The notes: generated by a model not told the origin, from the letters alone. 64,000 nt of DNA from Orrella sp037026685 (GCF_037026685.1 NZ_JBANET010000009.1:62001-126000); one strand, 5' to 3'. Shown: positions 49,093-57,005, counted from the first letter of the stretch. Numbers and translations: made by a program.

Positions 49093-49479
49093 TCAGGCGT
49101 GGGCCTTGCCCAGCAATTGGCGGCACTGCCGCTCCTGCTCGGCGATCTCGCCCAAGGTTTCCTCGATGTCGCGCCGCTGCTGTTCCAGCGCCAGGCGGTG
49201 GCGGGTGAGCACCTCCAGGTACAGGCGCAGCTGCGGCTCGGTGGTGCCCGGGCCGTCGTACATGTCGATCAGGCTGCGTATCTCGGACAGCTGCAGGCCC
49301 AGGCGCTTGCCGCGCAGCGCCAGCTTCAGGCGGGCGCGGTCGCGCGCGCGGTAGATGCGGTTGCGTCCGTCGCGCTCGGGACTGACGATGCCCTGGTCCT
49401 CGTAGAAGCGGATGGTGCGCGGCGTCACGTCGAACTCCTGGGCGAGTTCGGAGATGGTCCAGCTCTGGGCGGGCGGCAT
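49093..49479 (-). CDS. liuR: MerR-family regulator of leucine/isovalerate catabolism (LiuR-like)
   Basis: A 128-residue MerR-type regulator: winged helix WTISELAQEFDVTPRTIRFY, YEDQGIVSPERDGRNRIYRARD, then an antiparallel coiled coil for dimerisation (residues 75-125). No Cys cluster for metals is present, in line with the LiuR group that responds to branched-chain acyl-CoAs in Proteobacteria. It is adjacent to liuA on one side and, divergently, to the metallo-hydrolase on the other; two copies of the same 18-bp dyad lie in these gaps. The start at 49479 places the operator about 23-40 bp upstream, which suggests autoregulation. Identification as LiuR is inferred from context and family. Confidence 0.85.
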   Translation of the reverse strand: MPPAQSWTISELAQEFDVTPRTIRFYEDQGIVSPERDGRNRIYRARDRARLKLALRGKRLGLQLSEIRSLIDMYDGPGTTEPQLRLYLEVLTRHRLALEQQRRDIEETLGEIAEQERQCRQLLGKAHA

Positions 49480-49495
49480 GAAGGGGGCGGATGGT

Positions 49496-49525
49496 TTGGC
49501 AGTTTACGTAAACGTAAATTATGAT
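49496..49525 (+). promoter_or_regulatory. Promoter with MerR-type operator filling its spacer
   Basis: A -35 box TTGGCA (49496-49501) and a -10 box TATGAT (49520-49525) are separated by exactly 18 bp, and these 18 bp are the dyad GTTTACGTAAACGTAAAT, identical to the site in front of liuA. This is the architecture of MerR-controlled promoters, whose regulator binds within an elongated spacer. It faces the metallo-hydrolase gene and overlaps the upstream region of liuR. Confidence 0.78.
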
Positions 49526-49564
49526 GACTTCAGCCCGACGGTCAAGATTTGGAGACGCACGCGC

Positions 49565-50629
49565 ATGAACCCCCTGGAACACCAGCTGCACTATCCCTTC
49601 GGAGCAACCCAGCCCGAGCCCGGCCAGGCGCTGGAGGTGGCGCCAGGGGTATTGTGGGTGCGCCTGCCGCTGCCTTTCGCGCTGGACCACGTCAACGTCT
49701 GGCTGGTGCGCGACGAGTTCGCCGGCCGGCAGGGCTGGACGCTGATCGACTGCGGCATCGCCCGCGACGAGGTCAAGGCGCAGTGGGAGCAGGTCTTCCA
49801 GACGGCCTTGCAGGGCCTGCCCGTGCTGCGCGTGGTGGTCACCCACATGCATCCGGACCACGTCGGCCTGGCCCATTGGCTGTGCGAGCGCTGGCAGGCG
49901 CCGCTCTACATGAGCATGGCCGATTACGCGCTGGCGCGGCTGTGGTCGCAGCCCGGCGCCAAGGGCTCGGCGGCCGGCGGCGAGCAGGCCGTGGCCCACT
50001 ATGCGCGGCACGGCCTGACCGACGCCGACTCGCAGGCGCAGATCCGCCAGCGCGCCACCTACTACTCGGGCCTGGTGCCCGCCGTGCCGGATACCTTCCA
50101 TCGCCTGCTGCACGGCTACGTCCTGTCCATCGGCGGGCGCGACTGGCGCCTGATCGTCGGGCACGGCCACGCGCCCGAGCACATCTCGCTCTACGATCCG
50201 CAGGCCAAGCTGCTCGTTTCGGGCGACATGGTGCTGCCGCGCATCTCGACCAACGTCAGCGTGTTCGACATGGAGCCCGACGCCAACCCGCTGCAGCTGT
50301 ACCTGGATTCGCTGTCCAACTACGACGGGCTGCCGGCCGACACGCTGGTGCTGCCCTCGCACGGGCGGCCTTTCGTGGGCCTGCACGAGCGCATCGCCCA
50401 GCAGCGCAGCCACCACGACGAACGGCTGGCCGACGTGATCCAGGCGTGCGGCGCGCGGCCGTGTTCCGCCTCGGACATCGTCCCGGTACTATTCAAGCGC
50501 AAGCTCGACCTGCACCAGCTGACCTTCGCCATGGGCGAGGCGCTGGCGCACCTGCATGCCCTTTATTTCCAAGGCAAGCTCGGCCGCAGCACCGGCGAGG
50601 ACGGCATCGTGCGTTTCAGCGCGGCCTAG
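49565..50629 (+). CDS. Metallo-beta-lactamase-fold hydrolase linked to liu regulation
   Basis: A 354-residue MBL-fold hydrolase. The zinc motif is VVVTHMHPDHVGLAHWL (HxHxDH), with further ligands in IVGHGHAPEHISLYD and the Asp in LVSGDMVLPRIS, plus a final SHGRPF His. The C-terminal 80 residues form a helical HTH-like domain seen in the glyoxalase II-like/LACTB2 group, some of which act on acyl-CoA or nucleic-acid esters. The first residues MNPLEHQLHYPF are conserved in relatives found beside acyl-CoA catabolic genes. The promoter carries a LiuR-type dyad, so a role in acyl-CoA/leucine metabolism is inferred, for instance a thioesterase. Enzyme specificity is unknown. Confidence 0.84.
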   Translation: MNPLEHQLHYPFGATQPEPGQALEVAPGVLWVRLPLPFALDHVNVWLVRDEFAGRQGWTLIDCGIARDEVKAQWEQVFQTALQGLPVLRVVVTHMHPDHVGLAHWLCERWQAPLYMSMADYALARLWSQPGAKGSAAGGEQAVAHYARHGLTDADSQAQIRQRATYYSGLVPAVPDTFHRLLHGYVLSIGGRDWRLIVGHGHAPEHISLYDPQAKLLVSGDMVLPRISTNVSVFDMEPDANPLQLYLDSLSNYDGLPADTLVLPSHGRPFVGLHERIAQQRSHHDERLADVIQACGARPCSASDIVPVLFKRKLDLHQLTFAMGEALAHLHALYFQGKLGRSTGEDGIVRFSAA

Positions 50630-50678
50630 CCCCGCCGGCGCGGGCCGCCGGCGCGCCGCCCGCCCCAGGAACCCACGC

Positions 50679-51869
50679 GTGACGCATCATCTGCATACCC
50701 GCCTGCTGCATACCGGCAGCGCCCCCTTCGATCCCGAAACCCGCACCGCCGCCGTCAGCCTGCCCGCCATGCGCACCAGCACCGTGCGCTTTGCCGACCT
50801 GGCCGCCCTGGACGCCGCGCAAGAGCGCAAGGCCGCCGGCGAGCGCGCGGTCACCTACGGCCGCTCGGGCCTGGACACCCATCGCGCGCTGGAGGACGTG
50901 TTCTCGCAGCTCGAAGGCGGCGCGCGCACCATCCTGGCCCCTTCGGGCCTGGCGGCCATCACCCTGGTGTTCCTGGGCCTGCTCAAGGCCGGCGAGCACG
51001 CGCTGGTGGCCGACTGCGTCTACGGGCCGGTGCGGCACCTGGACCATGCGCTGCTGCGCGGGCTGGGCATCGAAATCACCTATTTCGATCCCGCCGGCGC
51101 GAACCTGGCCGAACTGGTCCGTCCCCAGACCCGCATGGTCTACGCCGAATCGCCCGGATCCCTGCTGATGCAGATGCTGGACCTGCCCGCGCTGGCGGCC
51201 CAGGCCCGCGCGCTGGGCCTGCCGCTGGTGGTGGACAACACCTGGGGCTCGGGCTACATCTACCGCCCCCTGGCGCTGGGCGCGGATGTGTCGGTGGTGG
51301 CCGGCACCAAATACGTGGGCGGGCATTCGGACCTGATGCTGGGCGCGGTCGTGGCCCGCGACGCCGAACTCGGCCAGCGGCTGGCGGCCATGCAGTACGC
51401 GCTGGGCTATTCGGTCAGCGCGGATGATGCGTGGCTAGCGCTGCGCGGCTCGCGCACGCTGCCGGTGCGCATGGCCGAGCACGCGCGCAGCGCCCTGCTG
51501 GTTTGCGAATTCCTGGCGCAGCGGCCCGAAGTGGTGCGGATCTTCCATCCGGCCTGGCCGCAAGACCCCGGCCATGCCTTGTGGCGGCGCGACTGCACCG
51601 GCTCGAACGGCATGATGGCGGTCGAGCTGGCGCTGGACACCGAGGCGGGCCGCCGTTTCGTGGACGCCTTGCAGCTGTTCGCCATCGGTTTTTCGTGGGG
51701 CGGCTACGAAAGCCTGGTGCAGTGGGTGGATCCGGCCGCGCTGCGCCCGCATGCCTACGCGCCCGCCCCGGGCAACACCATCGTGCGCCTGCACGTGGGG
51801 CTGGAGGCGGTCGCGGACCTGACGGCCGATATCGAGCAGGCCTTGCAGGCATGCCGGGCCGCAGGCTAG
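50679..51869 (+). CDS. metC: Cystathionine beta-lyase
   Basis: A 396-residue PLP enzyme of the Cys/Met metabolism family; it cleaves cystathionine to homocysteine, pyruvate and ammonia. VTYGRSGLDTHRALEDVF contains the Tyr of the substrate region, the PLP Lys lies in VVAGTKYVGGHSDLMLG, and the C-terminal FSWGGYESL is the MetC-specific active-site loop. The start is GTG at 50679 with CCAGGA in front; there is no ATG at this position. Bordetella avium is known to release a cystathionine beta-lyase that is toxic to osteoblasts and tracheal cells (osteotoxin), about the same size, so this is a homologue of a described virulence-related protein. Confidence 0.93.
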   Translation: MTHHLHTRLLHTGSAPFDPETRTAAVSLPAMRTSTVRFADLAALDAAQERKAAGERAVTYGRSGLDTHRALEDVFSQLEGGARTILAPSGLAAITLVFLGLLKAGEHALVADCVYGPVRHLDHALLRGLGIEITYFDPAGANLAELVRPQTRMVYAESPGSLLMQMLDLPALAAQARALGLPLVVDNTWGSGYIYRPLALGADVSVVAGTKYVGGHSDLMLGAVVARDAELGQRLAAMQYALGYSVSADDAWLALRGSRTLPVRMAEHARSALLVCEFLAQRPEVVRIFHPAWPQDPGHALWRRDCTGSNGMMAVELALDTEAGRRFVDALQLFAIGFSWGGYESLVQWVDPAALRPHAYAPAPGNTIVRLHVGLEAVADLTADIEQALQACRAAG

Positions 51870-51900
51870 GCAAGCCAGGCCCCGCCGCGATTGCCGCGGC

Positions 51901-51941
51901 AAAAAAACAACCCCTACGAGGCATGCCTGCGTAGGGGTTGT
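51901..51941 (-). terminator. Strong rho-independent terminator
   Basis: ACAACCCCTACG and CGTAGGGGTTGT, 12-bp perfect stem with an 11-nt loop, followed on the minus strand by seven T (A7 at 51901-51907 on the plus strand). It terminates minus-strand transcription 130 bp beyond the dsbA stop codon. Confidence 0.88.
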
Positions 51942-52015
51942 CCACTCTCTGGTCGGTCGCCGGTTCTTTCAGCAGGCAGTCGAGTGCTCTGGAGTCGTCT
52001 GCCTTCGAGCCAAGC
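51901..52015 (-). ncRNA. Candidate small RNA between metC and dsbA
   Basis: A compact transcription unit on the minus strand. A -35 TTTACC (plus 52044-52049) and -10 TAAACT (plus 52022-52027), spacer 16 bp, predict a start near 52015. The transcript of about 115 nt contains a stem closed by AGGCAG/CTGCCT (loop rich in unpaired bases), a single-stranded stretch, and ends in a strong terminator hairpin plus seven U. No open frame longer than a few codons follows a ribosome-binding site. It is not a sequence I recognise as a named family, and direct read-through from dsbA (stop at 52072) is the main alternative. Confidence 0.55.
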
Positions 52016-52021
52016 CCATCC

Positions 52022-52049
52022 AGTTTAGCGCATCGGGCAAAAAGGTAAA
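52022..52049 (-). promoter_or_regulatory. Predicted promoter of the small RNA
   Basis: Read on the minus strand: TTTACC, 16-bp spacer, TAAACT; each hexamer matches four of six consensus positions. It lies in the short gap after the dsbA stop codon and points to the terminator at 51901-51941. Confidence 0.45.
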
Positions 52050-52071
52050 CCTCTGGCCGGTCGCGTTGTGG

Positions 52072-52698
52072 CTATTTCGCCGCATGCACCCGTGCCAGCA
52101 GTTCGTCGGCCACGGTCAGGGTTTCGCGGTAGCCGCCGGCCTGCGCGGGCGAGGTCAGGTAGCGCCCGCCCACGGCCACCGAGGGCGTGCCCTGCACGCG
52201 ATAGGCCTGCACCAGCTGGTCGGCGCGCTGGGCCTTGGAAGCCACGCCGAAGGAATCGTAGACGCCTTCGAACTTGGCCTTGTCCAGGCCCTGGGCACCG
52301 GCCCAGTCCAGGATCTGGCTCTTGCTGAACAGGCGCTGGCGCTCCTGGTGGATGGCGGCGAAGACCTTGGGATGCAGGTCCAGCCGGCCCATGGATTCCA
52401 GGGTGTAGTACAGCTGCTGCAGCGGCTTCATGCCGGCATTGAAGGCCACCGGCACCTTGCGCAGGACCACGTCCTCGGGCAGCTTCCTGCTCCATTCCTG
52501 CACCATGGGCTCGATGGCGTTGCAGTGCGTGCAGCTATAGGCGAAGAACTCCAGCACCTCGATCTTGCCGGGCTCGTCGGCGGGCTGGGGCGGATTGACT
52601 TCCTGGTAGGTGGCATTCTGGGCCAGGGCCTGGGGAGCGAAGCTGGCCGCGGCCAGCAGCGTGGCGATGGCCGCCAGGCGGGAGAACAGGTTTTGCAT
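52072..52698 (-). CDS. dsbA: Thiol:disulfide interchange protein DsbA
   Basis: A 208-residue periplasmic thioredoxin-fold oxidase that introduces disulfide bonds. A signal peptide (MQNLFSRLAAIATLLAAAS, cleavage near ALAQ) precedes the active site FFAYSCTHCNAIEP, i.e. CTHC instead of the usual CPHC; the cis-Pro loop is VQGTPSVAVGG. The start at 52698 is placed at the signal-peptide Met; a longer frame begins 36 bp earlier and cannot be excluded. In Bordetella, disulfide formation is needed for assembly of pertussis toxin, although which Dsb enzyme is responsible is not readable here. It is the third gene of argS - SPOR - dsbA. Confidence 0.92.
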   Translation of the reverse strand: MQNLFSRLAAIATLLAAASFAPQALAQNATYQEVNPPQPADEPGKIEVLEFFAYSCTHCNAIEPMVQEWSRKLPEDVVLRKVPVAFNAGMKPLQQLYYTLESMGRLDLHPKVFAAIHQERQRLFSKSQILDWAGAQGLDKAKFEGVYDSFGVASKAQRADQLVQAYRVQGTPSVAVGGRYLTSPAQAGGYRETLTVADELLARVHAAK

Positions 52699-52775
52699 GA
52701 TGAAGGGCGCTTCCTCGTCTAGGGATCGGGCCAAAGCGGTCAGACATTGCCGTGGCCCGCAAAGTTCACGCGGCG

Positions 52776-53432
52776 CTATTGCCTGACCACCGTCGATTCG
52801 ATCTTTTCCTCGCCCAGGCGCGCCCGCGTGCGGTTCATGTCGTCCAGGCGGGCGTAGGGGCCCACGCGCACGCGGTTGACCTGCAGGCCGTTGACCTCGG
52901 CGCGCTGCACTTGCACCGGCAGGCCCAGCAGCAGGATGCGCGCGCGCAGCGCCTCGGCGTCCTCGAGTACCCGGAAGGCGCCCACCTGCAGGTAGTAGCT
53001 GCCGTTGGACTGGCCGCTGGACTGGGCCGGGGCGGGCACGGGCTTGGGCGGCGCCGGCGCGGCCGGCTCGCTGGTGGGCTTGGGCAGCGAGGCGATCAGC
53101 GCGCCCAGCTCGTCGTCGCGGCCGGGCTGCGGTTGCGGCTGTCCGGCGCCGGGCAGCGGCGCGATGGGGCTGTCGGTCGGGCCGGTCGCGGGCGTGCCGG
53201 CCGGGGCGTTGCGCCCGTACAGGCCCATGTTGGGATCGGGCGCCTGGCGCGGATCGGGCAGCGTCGTCTGGGCCGGCTCGCGCGTGGCGCGGTCCACGAA
53301 AGGCATGGGCGCCTTGGTCACGTAGAAGGCCACCGCCGCGGCCAGGATCAGCCCGATCAGCAGTCCGGCCAGCACGCCGTACAGCGTGCTGCCGCCTTGG
53401 CTGGAGCGAGAGGAGCGTTTGGTCTTGGCCAT
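52776..53432 (-). CDS. SPOR-domain inner-membrane protein (FtsN/DedD-like)
   Basis: A 218-residue bitopic protein: basic N-terminus (MAKTKRSSRSSQGG), one transmembrane helix (YGVLAGLLIGLILAAAVAFYV), a Pro/Ala/Gln-rich periplasmic linker of about 100 residues, and a C-terminal SPOR domain (GSYYLQVGAFRVLEDAEALR to RVRVGPYARLDDMNRTRARL). SPOR domains bind denuded glycan strands at the division septum, so it may act in cytokinesis. It lies 9 bp after argS, the place of FtsN-like genes in beta-proteobacteria. Whether it is the true FtsN is not decided by sequence. Confidence 0.88.
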   Translation of the reverse strand: MAKTKRSSRSSQGGSTLYGVLAGLLIGLILAAAVAFYVTKAPMPFVDRATREPAQTTLPDPRQAPDPNMGLYGRNAPAGTPATGPTDSPIAPLPGAGQPQPQPGRDDELGALIASLPKPTSEPAAPAPPKPVPAPAQSSGQSNGSYYLQVGAFRVLEDAEALRARILLLGLPVQVQRAEVNGLQVNRVRVGPYARLDDMNRTRARLGEEKIESTVVRQ

Positions 53433-53441
53433 GGGACGATG

Positions 53442-55211
53442 TTACATCTTCTCGGGCGCGCCCACGCCCAGCAGGGCCAGCCCGTTGGCCAGCACCTGGC
53501 GCGTGGCGTCGGCCAGCCGCAGGCGCGCGCGCATCAGCGCGGCATCGTCCACGCGCACGCGCTCGGCGTTATACCAGGCGTGGAAGTCGGCGGCGCAATC
53601 GCGCAGCCAGAAGGCCACCAGGTGCGGCGCCAGGTCCTGCGCGGCCTGGCCGACCAGGGCGGGAAACTCGGACAGGCGCTGCATCAGCGCCAGCTCGGTG
53701 GGGGCGGTCAGCGCAGCGGGGTCGGCCTGGGCGATTTCGCCGGGGGCCACGCCCGACTGGCCGATCACCGAACAGATGCGCGCGTGCGCGTACTGGATGT
53801 AGTAGACCGGGTTCTCTTCGCTCTTGGACAGGGCCAGGTCGATGTCGAACACGAACTCGGTGTCGGCGCGGCGCTGGATCAGGAAATAGCGCACCGCGTC
53901 GCGGCCCACCCAATCGACCAGGTCGCGCAAGGTGACGTAGCTGCCGGCGCGCTTGGAGATCTTGACCTCCTGGCCGCCGCGCACCACCTTGACCATCTTG
54001 TGCAGCACGTAGGCCGGGTAATCCTTGGGGATGCCCATGTCCAGGCCCTGCAGGCCCGCGCGCACGCGCGCCACGGTGCCGTGGTGGTCGCTGCCCTGGA
54101 TGTTGATGGCATGCGTGAAGCCGCGCTCCCATTTGGCCACGTGATAGGCCACGTCGGGCACGAAATAGGTATAGCCGCCCTCGGACTTGCGCATCACGCG
54201 GTCCTTGTCGTCGCCGGTGCCCAGCTCGGTGGTGCGCAGCCACAGCGCGCCCTCGTGCTCGTAGGTATGGCCGGCGGCGACCAGCCGCTGCACGGTCTGC
54301 TCGACCCGCCCGCTGGTATACAGCGAGCTTTCCAGGTAGTAGTTGTCGAAGGCCAGGCCGAAGGCCTGCAGGTCCAGGTCCTGCTCGCGGCGCAGGTAGG
54401 CCACCGCGAAGCGGCGGATGCCGTCCAGGTCGTCGATGTCGCCCGAGGCCGTGACCGGCTCGGCGTCGGCCGCCTGCACGGTCTTGCCCGCCAGGTAGTC
54501 GCGGGCGATGTCCAGGATGTAGTCGCCGCGGTAGCCGTCGGCCGGATAGCCGGGATCGTCGGGGGAGATGCCGCGCGCGCGCGCCTGCACGCTGACGGCC
54601 AGGTTGTCGATCTGGTTGCCGGCGTCGTTGTAGTAGAACTCGCGCGTGACCGCGTAGCCGGCGGCCTCGAACAGGCGGCACAAGGCATCGCCCAGCGCCG
54701 CCTGGCGCGCGTGCCCGACGTGCAGCGGGCCGGTGGGGTTGGCCGAGACGAACTCGACCAGCACTTTTTGCGGCGCCTGCGGGGCGGCGGGGGCAGCCCC
54801 GGCCGATGCCGCGCGGTCCGGCGCGTCCTGGCCTGGCGCGGCGCGGCCCGTCGCGGCCCGGCCAAACGCCTCGCCTTGTTCGGCGATGGCGGCCAGCACC
54901 GCCTGGCGCGCGGCCGGCGTGACGCGGAAGTTGATGAAGCCTGGGCCGGCCAGCTCGGCGCTGGCGACCAGGCCGGCGGCCTGCGTGTCGGCCAGCAGGG
55001 CATCGACCAGCGCCTGCGCCAGCTCGCGCGGGTTGCGCCGCGCCGGCTTGGCCAGCTGCATGGCGATGTTGGTGGCCAGGTCGCCGTGCGCGGCGACCTT
55101 GGGCCGCTCGAGCGCGACCGCGGCCCGGGCCGCCTCGGCCTGTTCGGGCAGCAGCGCGGCCACGGCGGCCTGGATGCGTTGGATCAGCAGTTGTTGTTGC
55201 TCGAGGAGCAT
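53442..55211 (-). CDS. argS: Arginyl-tRNA synthetase
   Basis: A 589-residue class I synthetase. The N-terminal Add1 domain (RPKVAAHGDLATNIAMQLAK) precedes the HIGH-type motif ANPTGPLHVGHARQ in SANPTGPLHVGHARQAALGD, and the KMSK-equivalent is the VKISKRAG sequence; the DALR anticodon-binding domain closes the protein (YIQYAHARICSVIGQ to the end). Family members are mostly 550-580 residues. An Ala/Pro/Gly-rich insertion of about 30 residues (RAAPGQDAPDRAASAGAAPA and flanks) lies just before the HIGH region and accounts for the extra length. Start at 55211 is family-consistent; the long upstream frame is not. Confidence 0.95.
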   Translation of the reverse strand: MLLEQQQLLIQRIQAAVAALLPEQAEAARAAVALERPKVAAHGDLATNIAMQLAKPARRNPRELAQALVDALLADTQAAGLVASAELAGPGFINFRVTPAARQAVLAAIAEQGEAFGRAATGRAAPGQDAPDRAASAGAAPAAPQAPQKVLVEFVSANPTGPLHVGHARQAALGDALCRLFEAAGYAVTREFYYNDAGNQIDNLAVSVQARARGISPDDPGYPADGYRGDYILDIARDYLAGKTVQAADAEPVTASGDIDDLDGIRRFAVAYLRREQDLDLQAFGLAFDNYYLESSLYTSGRVEQTVQRLVAAGHTYEHEGALWLRTTELGTGDDKDRVMRKSEGGYTYFVPDVAYHVAKWERGFTHAINIQGSDHHGTVARVRAGLQGLDMGIPKDYPAYVLHKMVKVVRGGQEVKISKRAGSYVTLRDLVDWVGRDAVRYFLIQRRADTEFVFDIDLALSKSEENPVYYIQYAHARICSVIGQSGVAPGEIAQADPAALTAPTELALMQRLSEFPALVGQAAQDLAPHLVAFWLRDCAADFHAWYNAERVRVDDAALMRARLRLADATRQVLANGLALLGVGAPEKM

Positions 55212-55388
55212 GTTGCGCGGCAAAAGAGGTATTCGATGGGGTCGAAGTTTACCTTGCCGCCCCTTCCGGGGGCGGCATGCGCCGCACCCGCGCGCGGCAG
55301 GCGCGGCGCACGCGTGCCCGCATCGATTGGCAGGCGCGGCGCCTTCCGGTAGTGTATGGGCCGAAAACACTGCACGGAGACAGCGGCC

Positions 55389-55733
55389 ATGCTCATCACC
55401 TTCCGCTCCAAGGCCAGCGGCGACGTACTCATGCTGTCCGAGCATGCCATCCCCCTGCTGCGCGCGGCCGGCAAGCCCGCCGACGTCTCGCCCGAGCGGG
55501 GCGTCTTCACGCCCGAGCAGCTGCCCGGGGCCATCGCGCTGCTGGAAAAAGCCATCGCCAGCGCCCCGCCGCTGCCCGACGATGACGAGGATGAGGACGA
55601 CGACGAGCCGCCCGAGCATCCGGTCTCGCGTCCGGTCGCCTTGTCCCAGCGCGCCTATCCCCTGCTGGAGCTGCTGCGCAAGGCGCGCGCCCGGGGCGTG
55701 GACGTGACCTGGTCGGCGGGATCGGCCTGGTAG
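55389..55733 (+). CDS. DUF1840-domain protein
   Basis: A 114-residue conserved protein of the DUF1840 family, found mostly in beta-proteobacteria. It begins MLITFRSKASGDVLMLSEHA, a nearly invariant start, and has a highly acidic linker (PDDDEDEDDDEPPEHP) followed by VALSQRAYPLLELLRKARAR, a second conserved helix. The start at 55389 is chosen since homologues begin MLITF. The function is unknown. It is divergent from argS and precedes another small conserved gene by 102 bp. Confidence 0.85.
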   Translation: MLITFRSKASGDVLMLSEHAIPLLRAAGKPADVSPERGVFTPEQLPGAIALLEKAIASAPPLPDDDEDEDDDEPPEHPVSRPVALSQRAYPLLELLRKARARGVDVTWSAGSAW

Positions 55734-55767
55734 CGTCCCGCCGCGCGGGCCGGCCCGCGCCGCTTGC

Positions 55768-55773
55768 TAGAAT
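55768..55773 (+). promoter_or_regulatory. -10 box of the small conserved gene at 55836
   Basis: TAGAAT, with transcription predicted to begin near 55780. This excludes the in-frame ATG at 55764 and supports 55836, which has a good AAGGAG site, as the start. Confidence 0.5.
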
Positions 55774-55835
55774 CCACTGCACTCGCATCGCCCCATGCGC
55801 CTGGCGCCGGCGGGCATGCATCAAGGAGACTGCCC

Positions 55836-56153
55836 ATGCGTAGCGACATTTCCCTGGTGTTCGACCCGCGCCGCGTCCTGGACCTGGCGGTGGACGTGCC
55901 CACCGACGCGCAATCGGCGCTGGCCGCCCGGCAATGGCTGGACCAGGCCTGGGAAGACCTGGGCTGCGAGCCCTTGCGCCCCAGCGGCAAGGTGCTGCTG
56001 CTGGACAAGGTGCTGGGCATCGCCGATGCCTACGGCTACGACAAGCTCAAGGCCGAGCCCGAGCTGGCGCGCGCCTTCGCGGAAAACGTCGCCAGGGCGC
56101 TGGAGCGCCCCCGCGTCACCATCGACCTGCCCGGCTTGATGGTCGGATACTGA
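55836..56153 (+). CDS. Small conserved hypothetical protein
   Basis: A 105-residue soluble protein that I do not assign to a named family. It begins MRSDISLVFDPRRVLDLAVD, has a helical middle (SALAARQWLDQAWEDLG) and a C-terminal part rich in Leu and Lys (KVLLLDKVLGIADAYGYDKL) and ends in a short hydrophobic stretch (DLPGLMVGY). There is no signal peptide or membrane helix. The start is supported by AAGGAG and by the -10 box at 55768. Coding bias and ribosome-binding site make it a real gene. It is convergent with the ABC permease gene at 56205. Confidence 0.7.
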   Translation: MRSDISLVFDPRRVLDLAVDVPTDAQSALAARQWLDQAWEDLGCEPLRPSGKVLLLDKVLGIADAYGYDKLKAEPELARAFAENVARALERPRVTIDLPGLMVGY

Positions 56154-56204
56154 GCCCGCCCTTGGGGGCGTTGCGCGGTCGTCCCCGCGGCGCGTACCGT
56201 CGCC

Positions 56205-57005
56205 CTAGCGGATCCCCGCCCGCATGAACGACTGCACGAACTGGCGCTGGAACAGCAGGAAGGCCACCAGCAGCGGCGCGGCGCTGAGCAGCGTGGCGGC
56301 GGTGATGATGGACCAGTCTATGCCCTGGTCGGTGGACGAGAACACCTGCAGGCCCACCGTCAGCGGACGCGACTCGACCGAGTTGGTGATGATCAGCGGC
56401 CACAGGAAATTGTTCCAGTGGTGGCTGACCGAGACCAGGCCGTAGGCCACGTACATGGGCCTGGCCAGCGGCACGTAGACCTTCATCAGCACCTGCAGGG
56501 GGCCGGCGCCTTCCACGCGCGCGGCCTCCTCCAGTTCGCGCGGCACGGTCTTGAAGGTCTGGCGCAGCAGGAAGATGCCGAAGGCCGAGGCGAAATAGGG
56601 CAGGCCCACCGCCAGGATGGTGTCGCGCACGCCCAGGGCCGACATGCTGCGGTAGTTCTCCACGATCAGCACGTCGGGCATGATCATCAGCTGCAGCAGC
56701 ACCAGCAGGAACAGCGCGTCGCGCCCGGGAAAGGCAAAGCGCGCGAAGGCGTAGGCGGCCAGCGTCGCGAGCACGAACTGCGCGGCCAGCACCATGGTCA
56801 CCAGCAGGAAGGTGTTCAGGAAATAGCGCGCGAAGGGCGCCGAGGCCCAGGCGGTGGCGAAGTTCTCCAGCGTCAGCGGGGCCAGCAGGTCGAAGCGCGT
56901 GGCATAGGCCGGCGGATGGAAGGCCGCCCACACGGCATAGGCCAGCGGCGCGATCCACAGCAGGCCCAGCAGCCAGGCGCCCAGGGTGTCCAGTGTGCGG
57001 TTCAT
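56205..57005 (-). CDS. Carbohydrate-type ABC transporter permease (UgpE/MalG class)
   Basis: A 266-residue permease of the CUT1 family with about six transmembrane helices and the EAA loop ELEEAARVEGAGPLQVLMKVYVPLA (position about 150-175). The ATG overlaps the TGA of the upstream permease (ATGA, 57002-57005), which couples their translation. It is the last gene of a long minus-strand operon and the second channel subunit with the neighbour. The sugar or glycerophosphate substrate is not visible in a permease. Confidence 0.92.
   Translation of the reverse strand: MNRTLDTLGAWLLGLLWIAPLAYAVWAAFHPPAYATRFDLLAPLTLENFATAWASAPFARYFLNTFLLVTMVLAAQFVLATLAAYAFARFAFPGRDALFLLVLLQLMIMPDVLIVENYRSMSALGVRDTILAVGLPYFASAFGIFLLRQTFKTVPRELEEAARVEGAGPLQVLMKVYVPLARPMYVAYGLVSVSHHWNNFLWPLIITNSVESRPLTVGLQVFSSTDQGIDWSIITAATLLSAAPLLVAFLLFQRQFVQSFMRAGIR

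Noticed and set aside
52752..55352. An 866-codon plus-strand frame opposite argS
   Set aside because: Contains no conserved motif and overlaps an essential tRNA synthetase on the other strand.
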